Part shown: positions 44,313 through 59,472 of the stretch, one piece after another
Layout: every line of letters begins with the position of its first letter
Position numbering within the stretch: position 1 is the first letter of the stretch
Assembly: GCF_027595985.1 (NCBI RefSeq)
Contig: NC_073304.1
Span: forward strand, 44,823,637 to 44,887,636
Direction of reading: 5' to 3'
From: Sorex araneus
Lineage: Eukaryota > Chordata > Mammalia > Eulipotyphla > Soricidae
DNA length: 64,000 nt
Made by a program: the position numbers and the translations under genes
Notes under the pieces: generated by a model
Seen by the model: only the letters and a program-made list of their open reading frames with translations
Database searches by the model: none
What the model was told of the DNA's origin: nothing

Positions 44313-44894
44313 ACAAAACAACAAAAAGTGCTCTCTTCATTTTTGGAATTTGTTGAGGACCCTGTGGCTTCTTTAAATGGCTTTGATCTTTTTTCTCTGC
44401 CTTTATAAAATGCAGTATAGCACCCTAAATAATATTGTGAATGCTAAACCAGTTTTCTTTTTAGGAGCGGGGGTCTCCCAAGCAGTGCTCAGGAGGCTGG
44501 GGGCCCCACCAGTGATTTTCAGTCAAGGATGTTCAACGCAACAGCCTGAGGATGTGATGCTATCTGGGCTCTGAAAAAGAAGGAAGATCTTTCCATTTTA
44601 TCCCCTTCGTTGGAACATTTTTGTTTCACAGATTAAGTAAGCACAGGAAAGGGGATTAATTGCACTAAATCACGCTGTAGAGCTGATATCAAAGCTAAAA
44701 CTTCTGTCTCCTAAACACCCAGTAATTGTTTGGCTTGCTGAACCATGAAGAAGCTATCTTCTAGAATTTGATCAGAAATTTTGTAGTCTGCAAGAGGCTT
44801 TTTCTAGTTTCTGATAACCCCGTTAGCTCCTTTCAATAAACATATGAGCAGGACTTCTGTCTAAAGTCATGTAGTTAACCTATTTTTATTTTTG
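44313..44894. other. Intergenic sequence with a MIR-like end
   Basis: 44630-44720 resembles the 3' half of a MIR (AAATCACGCTGTAGAGCTGA); an old SINE-A body piece lies at 44462-44530. No gene. Confidence 0.4.
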
Positions 44895-45372
44895 TGGTCT
44901 GGGGTGGATCTCACCAGGCAGTGCTCAGAGCTCATTCCTGGCTCTGTGCTTAGGGGTCACTCCTGGAGGTGCTGGGGTGCTATGGGTAGGATCATATGTG
45001 GTGGTAGGGATTAAACCGGGGTTGAACATGTGCAAGGTAAACGTCCTGTCTGCCCGTACACTGTACTAATGTCTCTCACCTGACCTCTTGAACCTATTCT
45101 ATTTTTTCCCCCATTGGGGCACACCAGGCTGTGCTCTGGTCTTACTCCTGGCTCTGTAGTCATGGATCACTACTGGTCGGTTTGGAGAACTATACGGGGT
45201 GCCAGGAATGGAACCCTAGTCAATGTGTGCAAAGCAAGTGCCCTTACCTGCTGTCCTATCTTCTGGCCCTGCAACTTATTTTTTTGGAAGGGACACACCT
45301 GGCAAATGCAGGGAACCATATGGAATGCCAGGGATCAAACCCAGGTAGGTTTTGTTCGCTCTGGTCCCTGAA
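44895..45372 (-). repeat. Three SINE-A copies in a row
   Basis: 44895-45085, 45110-45270 and a short 45285-45372. All minus and all old; the first has an extra GGGTGCTATGGGTAGG insertion. Confidence 0.72.
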
Positions 45373-45502
45373 CCTATTCTTAACTCCTATCCCTTTGAAT
45401 ACTACTTGCCAGTGTTTAGGAAACATTAATTAAGATCTGTGCTTATTCACCAAGGTATACAGATTGGCATTTCAAACAGAAACACTAGCTTTTATAAGTA
45501 AA

Positions 45503-45645
45503 TATCCAGAGACTGCAGTGATAGTACTGTGCATAATGCACTTGCTTTGAGGCTGACCTGGATGGATTTCTTGAGCCCCACCAGGAATGAGCAAAGCCAG
45601 GAGTAGGCCCCCAAGCAAAAACAAAACAAAACAAAACAAAAAGTA
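45503..45645 (+). repeat. SINE-A with internal deletion
   Basis: AGAGACTGCAGTGATAGTAC head, GAGCCCCACCAGGAATGAGC body, and an (AACAAA)n-type tail. Confidence 0.72.
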
Positions 45646-46427
45646 AATATCCACTGGAACTCATGCAGTAATATAAAGTGTGGGAAATGTATGCTAGACA
45701 AGGTTTAAGATTACACTGATTCCAGGTTATGAATGTTTATGAATTTGGAAACCAAAGTGCAGTATTAGGGAAACTACCGAAAGACACGTGAAAGACGAAA
45801 ATAAAGCATGTATAATGTTTCTAAGTTACCATATGCTCCCAGGAATGACACTTGTGTAGGTTATGTGGTTAATTTAACTTGGGCTCTTCACTTAAAAATT
45901 TAACCAGTTGTATGTTAGTTTAGGGTAAAGTTTTTCTATAGCTTTGGCATGGTGTTACAGAATTCACACTGAAGCAGACCAGCGAAAAAAATTGAGTGAT
46001 GTGTCCTGAGAATTGAAGAACTTGGGTTTATTATGCTAGGAGATCCAGAAATGCTTGTGGCCCATAGGGAAGGTTGACGTCGCCACCCCCAAGACCTGTG
46101 GACCAGTTTTATGGGGTATCTGATGGCGGGTGTTGTGCATGCAGACAGTGGTGTGACAGTACAGAAGCATATTCTCAAGCGTGTTATTTGAAAAGCAAGG
46201 TCAAGGCTATCTCAAGGACACAGGCATATTCTGAGTATGTTCTGTAGTTACAAAGTGAGGTCAAGACTGTCCCAGAAACATTCTGAGCACACTCTGTCGC
46301 CATAGATCCTAGACCAGGCTTACCAGCCCCTGGCAGCTCCTGTCCCTCTGGTCATTCATTTATCTGATTTGAGGAAAAGGGGTCTATTTGCCTCCCCGTG
46401 TCTTGAAGACAAAAACACATCAATTTG
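45646..46427. other. Unique intergenic sequence
   Basis: No gene. Between 46180 and 46290 two related stretches (AGCAAGGTCAAGGCTATC / AAGTGAGGTCAAGACTGTC) form a diverged direct repeat about 65 bp apart. Confidence 0.42.
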
Positions 46428-46850
46428 TGGCTCGAGAGAGGACAGTAGGTAGAATGCTTGCCTTGCACGCAGGGGACTGGGGTTTGATCGCCGGCATCCC
46501 ACATTGGCCCCAAGGACTGCCAGGAGTAACCCCTGAGCATACTTTGGGTATGGTCCCAAACCCCCCACCAGGCAATGTTCAGGAGTGGTCCCTGGTGACC
46601 ATGGGAGAGGCCAGGGATTTGAACTGGAGTTAGTGGGATGCAAGGCAAGTACCTTAACTGCTGTACTGTATCTCCAAACAAAAGGGGGAGAGAGGGAGAG
46701 TGTTTGGGATATACTCAGCGATGCCCAGGGGTTACTGGAAGCTCTGTACTCAGGAATCACTCCTGGCAGTGCTCAGGGGACCATATCCAACCTGGTCAGC
46801 TTCATGTATGGCAAATACCCTACCTGTTGTACTATCACTCTGGCCCCCAT
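46428..46850. repeat. SINE-A trio: plus, minus, minus
   Basis: 46428-46560 plus, 46565-46680 minus (tail to tail), 46708-46850 minus. The first two form an inverted pair with almost no spacer. Confidence 0.75.
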
Positions 46851-47602
46851 AAGGTTATCTTGAAAAGAAAAAGCAAGGGACTAACAGGATGTCTAGAACA
46901 ATATCAAAAGGGAATGCCTGAACAAAGTATCTAGTTACAAATCCTAAATATTGACAGAAGGGTTGGATTCCTCGTAGACCATAGGATTTACTTTTTTTTT
47001 TTTTATCTCTAAAATAGACTTCCATTTAAATCTATCTTTAGGGAGTGCTATTATATCAAGGTTTCTAACTTTTACATCTGAAACTCACTGGTCTCTATCT
47101 AAATGATCACTTAAAACACTGTAAGGCCAAACAGACACCAAGCAAATAGACTAACAAAAAGTAAAATTGCATTTTGTTTTAACAACCAGCCCTACACCAA
47201 GGGATCACTCCAAGAGGGGTTCAGGGGAGTATATGACGATACTGGGATCAAATCCTGGTTAGCCTACCTGCTGTCGAATTCCTTAAGGACACTAACACTT
47301 TTTGACTTGGAATTCTTTGTGAATTTGTGATTAGGACTTTTGCAAACCTTAACAAGGGAACAGGTCTTCTACAAGTTTTGTATTTTGAGTCCTCCCCCGC
47401 CCCCAGTGCTCTGGGAACCAATCCCAGGCTCCCACCCTACAGCTACTGCCTCAGACCCTTCTACAATCCATTTTAAAGTTTCAAAGCAGCTCATCATTTT
47501 GTACTTCCCCAACAAAGAAATAAAAACTTGCTTGTTAAGGACTATGAAAAAAATTGTCCTCTCCCAAATTTCAAGGAGTCTTTTTTTGTTTGTTTTGTTT
47601 TT
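46851..47602. other. Unique sequence with an old SINE piece
   Basis: A minus SINE-A remnant lies at about 47185-47285; otherwise unique with no gene. The opposed frames at 47340-47864 and 47369-47860 are mutually exclusive and carry no domain. Confidence 0.4.
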
Positions 47603-47720
47603 GAGCCTCACCTGTCTGTGCTCAGGGGTTACTCTTGGCTTTGCCTTGGGGGAACCATATGGGATGCTGGTGACTGAATTTGAGCTGACCCTATCTGTAC
47701 TCTCTGCTCCACTCACACCC
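47603..47720 (-). repeat. SINE-A, truncated
   Basis: GAGCCTCACCTGTCTGTGCT to CTGAATTTGAGCTGACC; the head is missing. Confidence 0.65.
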
Positions 47721-47941
47721 TGGAATCTTAACCCCTGCTCTGTATTTAGAGACTTGAGTTTTGGGGAGGGAGGGAGGTTAGATGAGACAATGAGTTGGTG
47801 CTCCCATTCTGGGATTAGAGACTTTCTAAGGCACAAAGAGTTGCTTTCTCTCTCTACCAAGTGACGACTTTGTGAGATCTATAAGCAAGGATCAGACCTA
47901 ACTTGGGAACATTAACTGAACCTCAAAAAAGCCCCTCATCG

Positions 47942-48290
47942 GGCTAGAATACTAGCACAGTGGGTAGGGTGTTTGCCTTGCATGCGGCTGACCTGGGTTT
48001 GATTCCCAGCATCCCATAGGGTCCCCTGAGCACCACCAGGAGTAATTCCTGAGTGCATGAGCCAGGAGTAACCCTTGTGCATTGCCCGGTGTGGGCCCCC
48101 TGCCCCCCCCAAAAAAAGTCCCTCATCCTTTTGGGGGAAGGGGGCTCAAGCAGCAGTGCTAAGTGTTCACTCCTGGCTCTGTACTCAGGGATCACTTTTG
48201 ACGGGCTTCATATGGGGTGTTGGGGATTGACCCAGGCTGGGCACTTGCAAGGCAAACGCCTTATCCCCTGTAATTCTCTTCTGCTCCAAT
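47942..48290. repeat. Inverted pair of SINE-A copies, tail to tail
   Basis: 47942-48117 plus, then 48130-48290 minus, with only a CCCCCCAAAAAAAG-type spacer. In RNA the two could pair over more than 100 bases. Confidence 0.82.
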
Positions 48291-48927
48291 GTTAGGTTGC
48301 TTCTGAATCCTCGGGGTGGAATTGCTCTGTGAACATATGGGGAAGCCAACAAAGCTCTTTACCCAGTGGGTCCCCTCCTCAGTCCTAAACCCCCAAGTCA
48401 GTTCAAGTAATGAACTAGTTATTACAGTTACTACGTAATCAAAGTAGCTTACTACTTCAACATACAAAAGTGCTCCAATGAGAGTAACAAACAAGTATTA
48501 CTGCAACTAACTCTAAGTGACCCAAACTCTCCTCTGATGTTCCCTCAAAGAGCTCTGCAAGCTCTCAGTACAGAAGGCCTTGGTTCCTATCACGGCACCA
48601 CGTGTCCTGAGCACCAGGAGAAACCTTCCAGCACTAAGCTGGGTGTCCTCACTCCATCCACCAAAGTAACTCATCAGGATTCGATTTAGCATCACAAATC
48701 TTTAGCAATAGGATTGGTACAAAGTTTTAAAATGGTGGCTTAAAAAAAAAAATAGACCTGCTTGGATCAGGTACCATAAGAATGAAGTTTATTAAAGAAA
48801 TGCCATTTCATTAAAAAGGAAAAAAAAATTGCTCTGAACCAGAATGGTACCAAATTCACTATAAATGTACGTGGGAACTTTTAGGGAATATGAAGATGAG
48901 AATTACAGTTGAATTTCAATCAATATT
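48291..48927. other. Unique sequence near the far 3' flank of MAPK1IP1L
   Basis: Old plus SINE piece near 48545-48655. A minus-strand AATAAA at 48788-48793 is a distant alternative poly(A) signal for MAPK1IP1L, but SINE-B and unique sequence lie between. Confidence 0.35.
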
Positions 48928-49190
48928 ATCACTGTCACTGTCATCCCATTGTTCACTGATTTACTTGAGCGGGTGCCAGTAATGTCTCCATTCGCCCCAG
49001 CCTTGAGATTTTAGCAGTCTCTCCTTACTCGGTTTTCCCAATGATTGGACACTCTTTTTCAGGGTCAGGGGAATGAGACCTGTTACTGTTACTGTTTTTG
49101 GCATATAGAATATGCCGCGGGGACCTTGCCAGGCTCTGCTGTGCGGGTGAGATACTCTTGGTAGCTTGCTGGACTCTCTGAGAGGTATAT
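48928..49190 (-). repeat. SINE-B, long version, head-truncated
   Basis: CACTGTCATCCCATTGTTCA, GGGTGCCAGTAATGTCTCCA, TTTTAGCAGTCTCTCCTTAC, GGCATATAGAATATGCCGCG and CTGGACTCTCTGAGAGG. Confidence 0.85.
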
Positions 49191-49444
49191 ATTATATGGC
49201 TCCTCATCAGCCACCCTCCAGAACTCATGGCTGCTTTTCCCAGAGGGAGCATAAAATGAGGCCCCCATAACCATGCCACCGTACTCCACACCAGGGGTGC
49301 CCCAGAGGGTCTCAGGTGAGAGCCCTCCCTGCCCCAAGGGACCCAGACTTGGCAGCCGACCTCCACTACTCTACCACTGCCACACTCCAGGCCACTTTCC
49401 ACACATTCGGGCAGAGCCTCACACATGAGCGAACTGGGTTATTA
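49191..49444. other. Unique sequence
   Basis: GC-rich; minus frames here are continuous with SINE-B and have no domain. Confidence 0.4.
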
Positions 49445-49620
49445 TTATAGGCAAAAATTATACTAAATGCTTCCTATGAATTATCTAATACAAACTTGTC
49501 AGCTCTAAGAGATAAGTGCACTCTTTTACATCTGAAGAATTTAAAACTATAGACCCAACACAGCTGGTAAGTGACTTGAGCACTGATCTATTTACACTCC
49601 CAGAGCTATATTTCTAATTA
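49445..49620 (+). repeat. MIR
   Basis: AATTATCTAATACAAACTTG, then CTCTTTTACATCTGAAGAAT and CAACACAGCTGGTAAGTGAC follow the MIR core. Confidence 0.7.
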
Positions 49621-51029
49621 GGGGATATTCTTTTTCTGGAAGTTAACTTTTCTCCCATGAAAACTTCTGTAAATAAAAGGGGACGGATGAAAGCTCTGAG
49701 AGCTATAGTCAAGTTACAAACGCAAAGAGAATCAGTCAGATGTACAATATTATAAGGCAAAAAAAGCAGAAATTCAAGTTAAACTTCAAAAGTTTAAAAC
49801 TCAAGGGGGTTTCCATGAAAGGCTAGCAAATCCCCTGTGGCAAGGAAATGGTAAACAAAATAGTGACCCTCCTCCCTATTGAATAGCAGTTAAGGCTTGA
49901 CCTAACTCAGGAAAGAAAAGGACAGATGTCACTGCTAGGGTGGAGAGGTAAGGGGATCTAACTTTGTTTGGACAAACTGGTTACAAAGCATAGCTCAGCC
50001 TACAAGGGAGCAGAGCAAGGGCACCCAGTTCTGAGAGGCCTTCTGGAAGATGTATTATAATGTTTCCATGCAGATCACACCCCCCACAGAAGTGATCTTA
50101 AGTGGCTAAAGCTTGTCAGTCTCCCTTTTCTTTAGCATAATTATTTGTAGTTAATCAGTTTCTAAACTGGCTCAAGAAAGCCCCAAAGTAGGTTTAAAGT
50201 ATAAAATTAAAAAACAAAAACAAAAACAAGGATGCAACCATGAAAAAACAAGTTTAAAAAGTTTTCAGGTATAATACATAAAAGCAAACAAGTTTATCTT
50301 AAAAAATATCAAGTATCATATCCATAAACCATTTCTACTTATAATTACTTCTTAAAGCAACATTTGTCTTTGTTTTCAAATACAGCAGCAGGTGATAAAA
50401 CCTAACATCTCAGATTGCTTGTAGTTCACAATACAAACAAATGTATATGTCTCAAATCACATTTTAGGCAGTTTAACTTAAAATGCATAGACAATTACAT
50501 ACACTAAATTTGTCATTGTTTAGTCAATGAAAGAGTCACAACATCAAAAAAAAATTTAAAGTTTTTCTAGAACACACATATAAAAATTAGTTTACTAAAT
50601 GGCAACAAATCAGTATCTGCGAATCAGTGACAGGCAGTGAAAAGTGCCTTTCTCGGACGGGGGAGGGGGGAGGGGGGATGAAGATTAAAAAGATGCCACT
50701 ATTTCCCAGGATTGAAAAGTTGAAAAACATTTAGGTATACCAGACTTTGCTCCTTAAAATACACAAAAGGTGACCTCCAATTCCCAGCAGTTGCATTACT
50801 AAAATGTTTACCTAAGTAAAACTCCCAGCAGTTGCATTACTAAGATGTTTACCTAGGTAAACAATGGTGTACTAACAAATTCTGTAAATGCCATCGCCAG
50901 GATATGAGCCTTTAGGACATTCTCCTTTATCCTTCTCTCTCTGCCATCTAGCAAAGTAACCTGGATTTGCACACAAATGAGTTGGTTAAGTGCATTGCTA
51001 AGTTTTCTTTAGCCAGAAGCTTCCATGGC
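49621..51029. other. Repeat-poor sequence downstream of MAPK1IP1L
   Basis: No SINE. It may be distal 3' UTR or flank. It contains a 41-bp tandem duplication (50782-50863) and a G-run (50659-50680). Confidence 0.4.
50782..50863 (+). repeat. 41-bp tandem duplication
   Basis: 50782-50822 and 50823-50863 both begin TCCCAGCAGTTGCATTACTA and differ at only a few bases. Confidence 0.9.
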
Positions 51030-54000
51030 ACATTCTCAATACTGATTTTATTGGCAGCTGTTTTACTGGGCAGAATTCTGAAAACAAAAGGAACAGTGTC
51101 TTTAATTCCTTTAACTACTGCTTTATTATTGTCTTCCCTGAAAACAACCTACCACATTTTATGCATAGTGCAGTTTTATCAGCGTGATTCGTCTGGAATT
51201 TGGTTTTCAAGTTTCAATACTTGAAGGTTTGTGCTTAGGTTTAATTTCTAGGGCTTGTTACCCTGACATTTAATAAAAAGCTAGCACTAGATTATTCAGG
51301 GTCAATGAGGGAGACATTGGCACTAACTATACATAAGTGTAGGCAACTGACAGGCAAACTAGGCACAGTATTTTAATTGAAACGGAGTTCTATGTTCATA
51401 CCCAGAGCTTCAAAAGATGTACACTTGGGTACAACAGGTAGCACTAAGCATTTGTGAGGTAAAAGAAGATAGGCAAACTGACTTCTTTCCTAGAAAATAT
51501 TCCAACATTCCATCCTAGTAGTGTCACTAGTTAAGGTAAAAATCCATCTCTTTTTTTTTACCCGATTATTTGTCACTGAAAATAATAAAGAGAAAATTTG
51601 CCCAAAAACGCTTGTAGGTTATGACAATAAATGTGTTGTCTATACTTGATCAACGTGCTATTTTATACAAATTAGAGCTGTGGAATCAGAGCTTCACAGG
51701 GCCAACCCAAGTGTCATTATTTTAAGCACTTTTTTAAAGGAGCCCAAATTTTTGAGAACCATGATTGAGGATCTGATATATCCTGGCTATATTTAAAAAA
51801 TTTTTTCTTGGTGGGTGGGTGGCACACCTAACGGTACCCATTATTCCGGGGGCTGTGCCCAGGGGGTCCATGCATGGTGCTGGGGACTGACCTGAGGCTG
51901 GCTGCATGCAAACAAGCGCCTTAACTCTGTACTATCTAGTTAGCCCCTACATTTAAAAGTTTTTTTGGAAATCTTTTTCAGGTTCATATAAAAAAATATT
52001 ATTTTAACTTCAGCACATTTCAATGATCTCCATCAAAGATTTTAACTGAAAAGTTCAAACGCACATTCCAAAGTTTCTACTGCCAAAATATTTCCTACTA
52101 AACTGATCTTAAGATCTTTTACTCCAACATTATAGAAAAAAAAAAAACCAAACCCACAAATAACAGCTGAAATATCCTTCAGAGGAAAACACAAAAAGTT
52201 AAAAATGGTTGAGCAGGGCAGGTAATTACCAAAAATTGCTTATCAAAAGTAGTGATTTCAAATTTTGTGTTCATAGCTCTTTAGCAAGATTTTCTGTTAT
52301 CAATAGACTCCACAGTTAAGACTCCTTTTTAATTCTTTTTCTTTAATGAAACACATTATCCTTTCTAGTGTTAAACACAGCATCTAAAGTCAGAGCTGTT
52401 ACCTATTCCAATGTAACAATAAAAATAGGGATTTTTGCTGCTATCCTAATCTATGATCTTAACAAAATGAATTAGCTGACACCATGCTACCAATGGACAA
52501 TATACCCTATATCACTCTTTAAGAATACTTTGCCTTGTACAAAGAAGGCTGCTTTGACAAAAGATTCTGAGAGTTGACAGCTGCCGTTGTCCTTAACAAG
52601 GCAAAAGAAAAACACCAGTTGTGCCATTATGCTATGCTATGTAAGAGCTAACAGTATGTCTGGTCAGAGAATATCAACAAGTTAGTTTTATTTCTGAAAC
52701 TTGAACCTTCCATTCAGTTAAAAGAGATTAGGAAAAAAGTGAATGTTGTACTCCAAGGCAATCATTTTGTTCTTTCCTGAAAGGAGGTAGCTTTAACTCA
52801 TTAAACTGGCAGCATTTGGGATCCTTGACTTTAAATATTAAGAGGACTAATTACTAAATATTTTATTTCTAAGCAAAAACAAGAGCACTAAATCTCTACT
52901 AGCATAAATCTCTACTGGTCAAGAAATTCACAATAGAGTTTTAGTAATCCAGTGAACACAAAGTTTCAAAATAGTTAACTGACAAAGAACATGGTTGAGT
53001 TCTATTTCAAATCTAATAATATGGGTGGGGAATAATTAAAATACTTAAAGTTTACTTTGCATGTAGCAGGCCAGGGTTAGACGCCCCCAAACTGGCAAGG
53101 TAGCCATGCACAGAAGGGAACAACCTTCAAGCACTGCCAGGCATGGATCCCCAAACTAAAGAATGCAAATAGAAAAATCAAATCTAATCTAAGAGTCCAA
53201 AAAGCTTCCTGGGTTACTCCTAGGGTTATAAACAATACTCATTTTATTAACACAATCACTGCTTTAAACTCAGCTTTAAACTATATCTTACTATTTTCAG
53301 TGTTAAGAGAAATCTTTAAGGATGGCATCAATTCTACTTATTTGCCTGTCAACAAATACAGAACGGAACTATTGGCCACAAGCACTTTATAAACCAAGGA
53401 GGACATAACTAGACTCAAATACTTATTTTGATCAAACTTGTACAAAGAGAACAGTCATAGCTGTGTGGCACAAGTTCTCCAAACATAATTGCTATATGTG
53501 TTCATGTAGACCCCGAGATGTGCCAGTGTCCCTAGCAGGGAGAAGTAAGGGATGTACTTCTTCCAAAGTACCAGGAAGAGGGAGATGGGCTGCATGGAAT
53601 GCTCTGGGCAGATAAGTTTCGTGGGAATGCAAACTACCTGTCATCATGAAGCAATTTCCAGGGTTTCCTCTAGTTTGAAGTTCAAATGTAGAAAGACAAA
53701 GGAGCATGACTTCCTCCCTTGAGTCCTTCCCAAAGCAGTATCAATGTAATATATTCTGAATCATTCTCTAAGTACCAATTCCCTAAGAAAATAATTTATA
53801 CAAATATTGCCTGCATTAAAAAGTTAGCTTCCATAAACATCAAATTTTAGAATTGTATCACCCCTTTGGCTAAAAAGAAAACAAATTGGTAGAACTCAGA
53901 ATTGAGTTCTAAAAGCTCAATAAAAGTGGAACACTGCCTGGTTAGTGACTCAATATGTGACAATTATCACAAATAAAAAACATGTATATGCAAAATATAA

Positions 54001-54487
54001 CTCCCCCAGGGTCAGGTTTATTTATCCCATATCTAGAGGAGTTCAGAAAAGGTTGAGAGGCATAATTTGCTTAAATTATGACAATGTGATTATTTTCCTT
54101 TATTTTGGAGAATAGAAAAAAAAATTCCCAATGACGTTGTAAGTTCTTAATAGCTCACATCATTTTAGATATTTAAGTGTGCAATTCCATAATTTAAACA
54201 AATTGGAAAACTTGTATTGAACAAATTGTATCAAGGAACTATTCAATATATGCAATCACTTTGACTTTCCATAAAACCAAATAAAATCACATTTGAATGA
54301 TTTACATTTTTATCTGATTGTAGTCATCTGATGTACTATGCATCCAAGTACAAGAGGCAGATAATCTCTGAGAGGTGCAAGGGTTGTTCTTCATGAATGC
54401 CCTCTTAGTGAAACCATCAATTTTAATATATGCACAAATGTGCATATATGGACTTCATAAGCAAAACATCATCTCTTCTTCCATTGT
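51030..54487 (-). other. MAPK1IP1L: Probable 3' UTR of MAPK1IP1L
   Basis: Follows the stop codon on the minus strand. It is AT-rich and almost free of SINEs (one old copy at 51812-51945, a remnant at about 53060-53150), unlike flanking DNA. Candidate AATAAA signals on the minus strand are at 54099-54104, 54017-54022, 53243-53248, 52862-52867, 52687-52692, 51122-51127 and 51047-51052; the true end cannot be chosen from sequence. A long 3' UTR fits what I remember of the human mRNA. Confidence 0.5.
51812..51945 (-). repeat. SINE-A, old, in the putative 3' UTR
   Basis: GTGGCACACCTAACGGTACC to CTATCTAGTTAGCCCC; strongly diverged and shortened. Confidence 0.65.
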
Positions 54488-56883
<2,396 letters not shown>

Positions 56884-57238
56884 TTTCCTAAAAAAAAAAA
56901 AAAAAAAAGAGGAATCTTTTAAAGTCAGCATTTTCTAATACATTCTTAACATATAAATTCCCATGTACATATTATTTTGACATAAATGAAAAACTGAAAT
57001 TTAATTTTACTTAAAACAAGTCTATCACCCAGTGATATAAATCTACAACAATCTGTACTGTCCTTTTCTCTTAACTCTTCTACCATTGGATGCTATTAAA
57101 TCTACTAATTGTTTTAGTAGTAAAAGGTATGAAGGTACCCTGGATCCCTTGAGTACTGCTTGGGAGCCCCCCTTACCCCAATCAACTGTTTTGGCTTCTG
57201 AATTTTGTGATTTGACCTATGATAGAGTAAAACTAGGT

Positions 57239-57322
57239 ATCATATATATATATATATATGTATATGTATATGTATATACATATACATATATATGTATGTG
57301 TATATATATATGTATATATAAT
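57239..57322 (+). repeat. (AT)n with GTATAT interruptions
   Basis: Pure AT at 57240-57259, then TATGTATATGTATATACATA, which is itself partly palindromic. Confidence 0.93.
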
Positions 57323-57524
57323 AGGAGGGTAGGGACTGTGCAATTCCTGCACTATTTCTCTGACACCAATAACTTTTATTTCTTTTAAACAGAAATTATA
57401 CTCTTTTAAATTCCAGTTATGCTGTTTCCCACCCCTCTGAATTTGCTCATGTCCTGAACCACAATTAGTCCGATCAATTAAAAAAAACAACAAACTTCTA
57501 ACATTTCATATATCTTTTTTTTTT

Positions 57525-57693
57525 TTGTGGGGGGAGGGCGGGTCACACCTGGCAGTGCTCAGGGGTTACCCCTGGCTTGGCACTCAGAAACTACTCCTGT
57601 TGGTGCTCGGGGAACCATATGGGATGCTGGGGATTGAACCAGGGTGGCCATGTTTAAGGCAAACGACTACTCACTGTACTACTGCTCTGGCCC
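57525..57693 (-). repeat. SINE-A
   Basis: T9 start, GGGTCACACCTGGCAGTGCT to GTACTACTGCTCTGGCCC. Confidence 0.87.
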
Positions 57694-57861
57694 TTCTAAA
57701 TTTGACATATCCCTGTAACCTCCCAACATATAGACAGACCACTTCCTTCCCTCCAGGAGGCTTAGTTGTGAACCTTCCTTTCCAATTCACTTCCCTACTC
57801 CAACCCAGCCTCATTACTTTTTGCTTGCTCTCTGACTTCCTATTAAAAAACACAAGTGTAG

Positions 57862-58320
57862 TCTAGAGAGAGAGTACAATCTTGCATGGCCAGACTCAGA
57901 TTCCATCCCTAGCAGTCCCAAGAAATTACTACCATGAGTAATTTCTGAGTGTGAAGCCAGGAGTAACTCATGAGCATTGCTGGGTGTGACCCCCAAATAA
58001 AAAAAGATAAGGTGTATTTTACTGCTTTAAATTATTTTGCTACTTACAAGTACATTAAAAAAAAAACAACAGTATACAGACTGGAAAGAGCACAGCTGGT
58101 AAGGCACTTGTCTTACATGCAGGCAACAGAGTTTGATCACCAGCACCCTATATGGTCCCCTACCCTGCCAGGAGTACTCCCTGAGCATTGCAGGTTTGGT
58201 GCTTCACCCACCCTATCACAAAATAATTATAAACAGCCAAAAGACAGTACAGGGGTGAAGGCCTTGCATGTGGCTGACTTGAGTTGATCCCTGGCATACG
58301 GTTCCTTAAGCACTATTGCA
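57862..58320 (+). repeat. Three SINE-A copies, old
   Basis: 57862-58005 (ending GCTGGGTGTGACCCCCAAAT), 58078-58215 and a shortened 58235-58320. Confidence 0.68.
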
Positions 58321-58394
58321 TTGTCCTTGCTTCTCCACTAGGATAGAAATTTTATCATTTTTTTGGTCTCTTTTTTCTTTTAGTTGGTAATAGT

Positions 58395-58545
58395 TGGTAA
58401 GATAAGTAAGGCACATGCCCTCCATCCTGCTTGCCTGGCTTGATCCCTGGGAACACACGGCCCATTGAGTATTGTAGGTACAGCCCTGAAGACCCGCAGT
58501 GCAGCCAGAGTAGCTCAGGTAATTCTGAGCACTGTAGGACACTCT
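58395..58545 (+). repeat. SINE fragment, old
   Basis: GGCACATGCCCTCCATCCTG, GGCTTGATCCCTGGGAAC; family order only partly kept. Confidence 0.45.
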
Positions 58546-58549
58546 TTAA

Positions 58550-58850
58550 AAAACTGAATCACTGTGAGATAGTTACAAAGCTTTCATGACTGAGTTTCAG
58601 TCATACAATGATCAAATACCCATTCCCCCACCAGTGTACATTATCTACCACCAATGTCCCCAGTATCCCTCTTGCCACCCCATCCCACCCTACCCCTTGC
58701 CTCTATAGCAGACAATTTCCTTCCTACTCTCTACTTATATGGGCATTATGGTTTGCAATACAGATACTGAGAGGCCATCATGTTTGGTCCTTTGCCTACT
58801 TTCAGCACACATCTCCTATTCTAAGAGATCCATCCAACCATCACTGACTT
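58550..58850 (-). mobile_element. L1 3' UTR
   Basis: GAATCACTGTGAGATAGTTAC, CATACAATGATCAAATACCC, TTCCCCCACCAGTGTACATT and GGTTTGCAATACAGATACTG reverse the 3' UTR seen at 8160-8410. Confidence 0.82.
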
Positions 58851-59206
58851 AGTGAATGATTAAAGAATTTTATTTATGCTTATGTTGCTTTAGTTTTGCT
58901 ATTTTGCTAGTTTTAAAAAGTGAATTTTGTTAGAAGCTCTTTTGGCAGCTAATAAACTATAAACTTTTCACAATTTTTTCTTCTTTGACTGTCAATACTT
59001 TTTCGTGTTAATTATATGAACGTGACTTAGTACTGTGTCAAACTTGCTTCTTATGTGTGATTTAGTTAATCATAAGAAAAAGGAACATGAAACCTAAGAC
59101 ACAATTACTATATCCTTGGCTTTTATTCAAAATATCAAAATACCTTGAATGCATACAAAAATAATTACATGTAATTTCATGATAAAATTTATTTTATTTT
59201 TTGTTT

Positions 59207-59472
59207 TTGGACCACACCTGTAGCGCTCAGGGATCACATGGGGTGCTGGGGACAGAACTAAGACTGGCTGCAAGCAACTCGAATGCCCTACCCACTGTAC
59301 TATCGCTCCAGCCCTGTATTTTAGGACCAAGCAATAGTACTGAAGGCAGAGTGCTTGCTTTGCATGCAGCTGACCCATTCCTGGGACTACGTGTGGTCCC
59401 CCAAGCATGCTAGGAGTAAGCCCTGAGGGAATGGCCTCAAAGCATAACTACAACAACAACAACAACAACAGC
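59207..59472. repeat. SINE-A pair (minus, then plus) ending in (CAA)n
   Basis: 59207-59314 is minus with a deletion; 59325-59448 is plus, with a (CAA)n tail at 59449-59472. Confidence 0.75.

Noticed and set aside
47340-47864. Opposed open frames of 174 and 163 codons
   Set aside because: They overlap on both strands, run through a SINE fragment and show no recognisable domain or codon signal.
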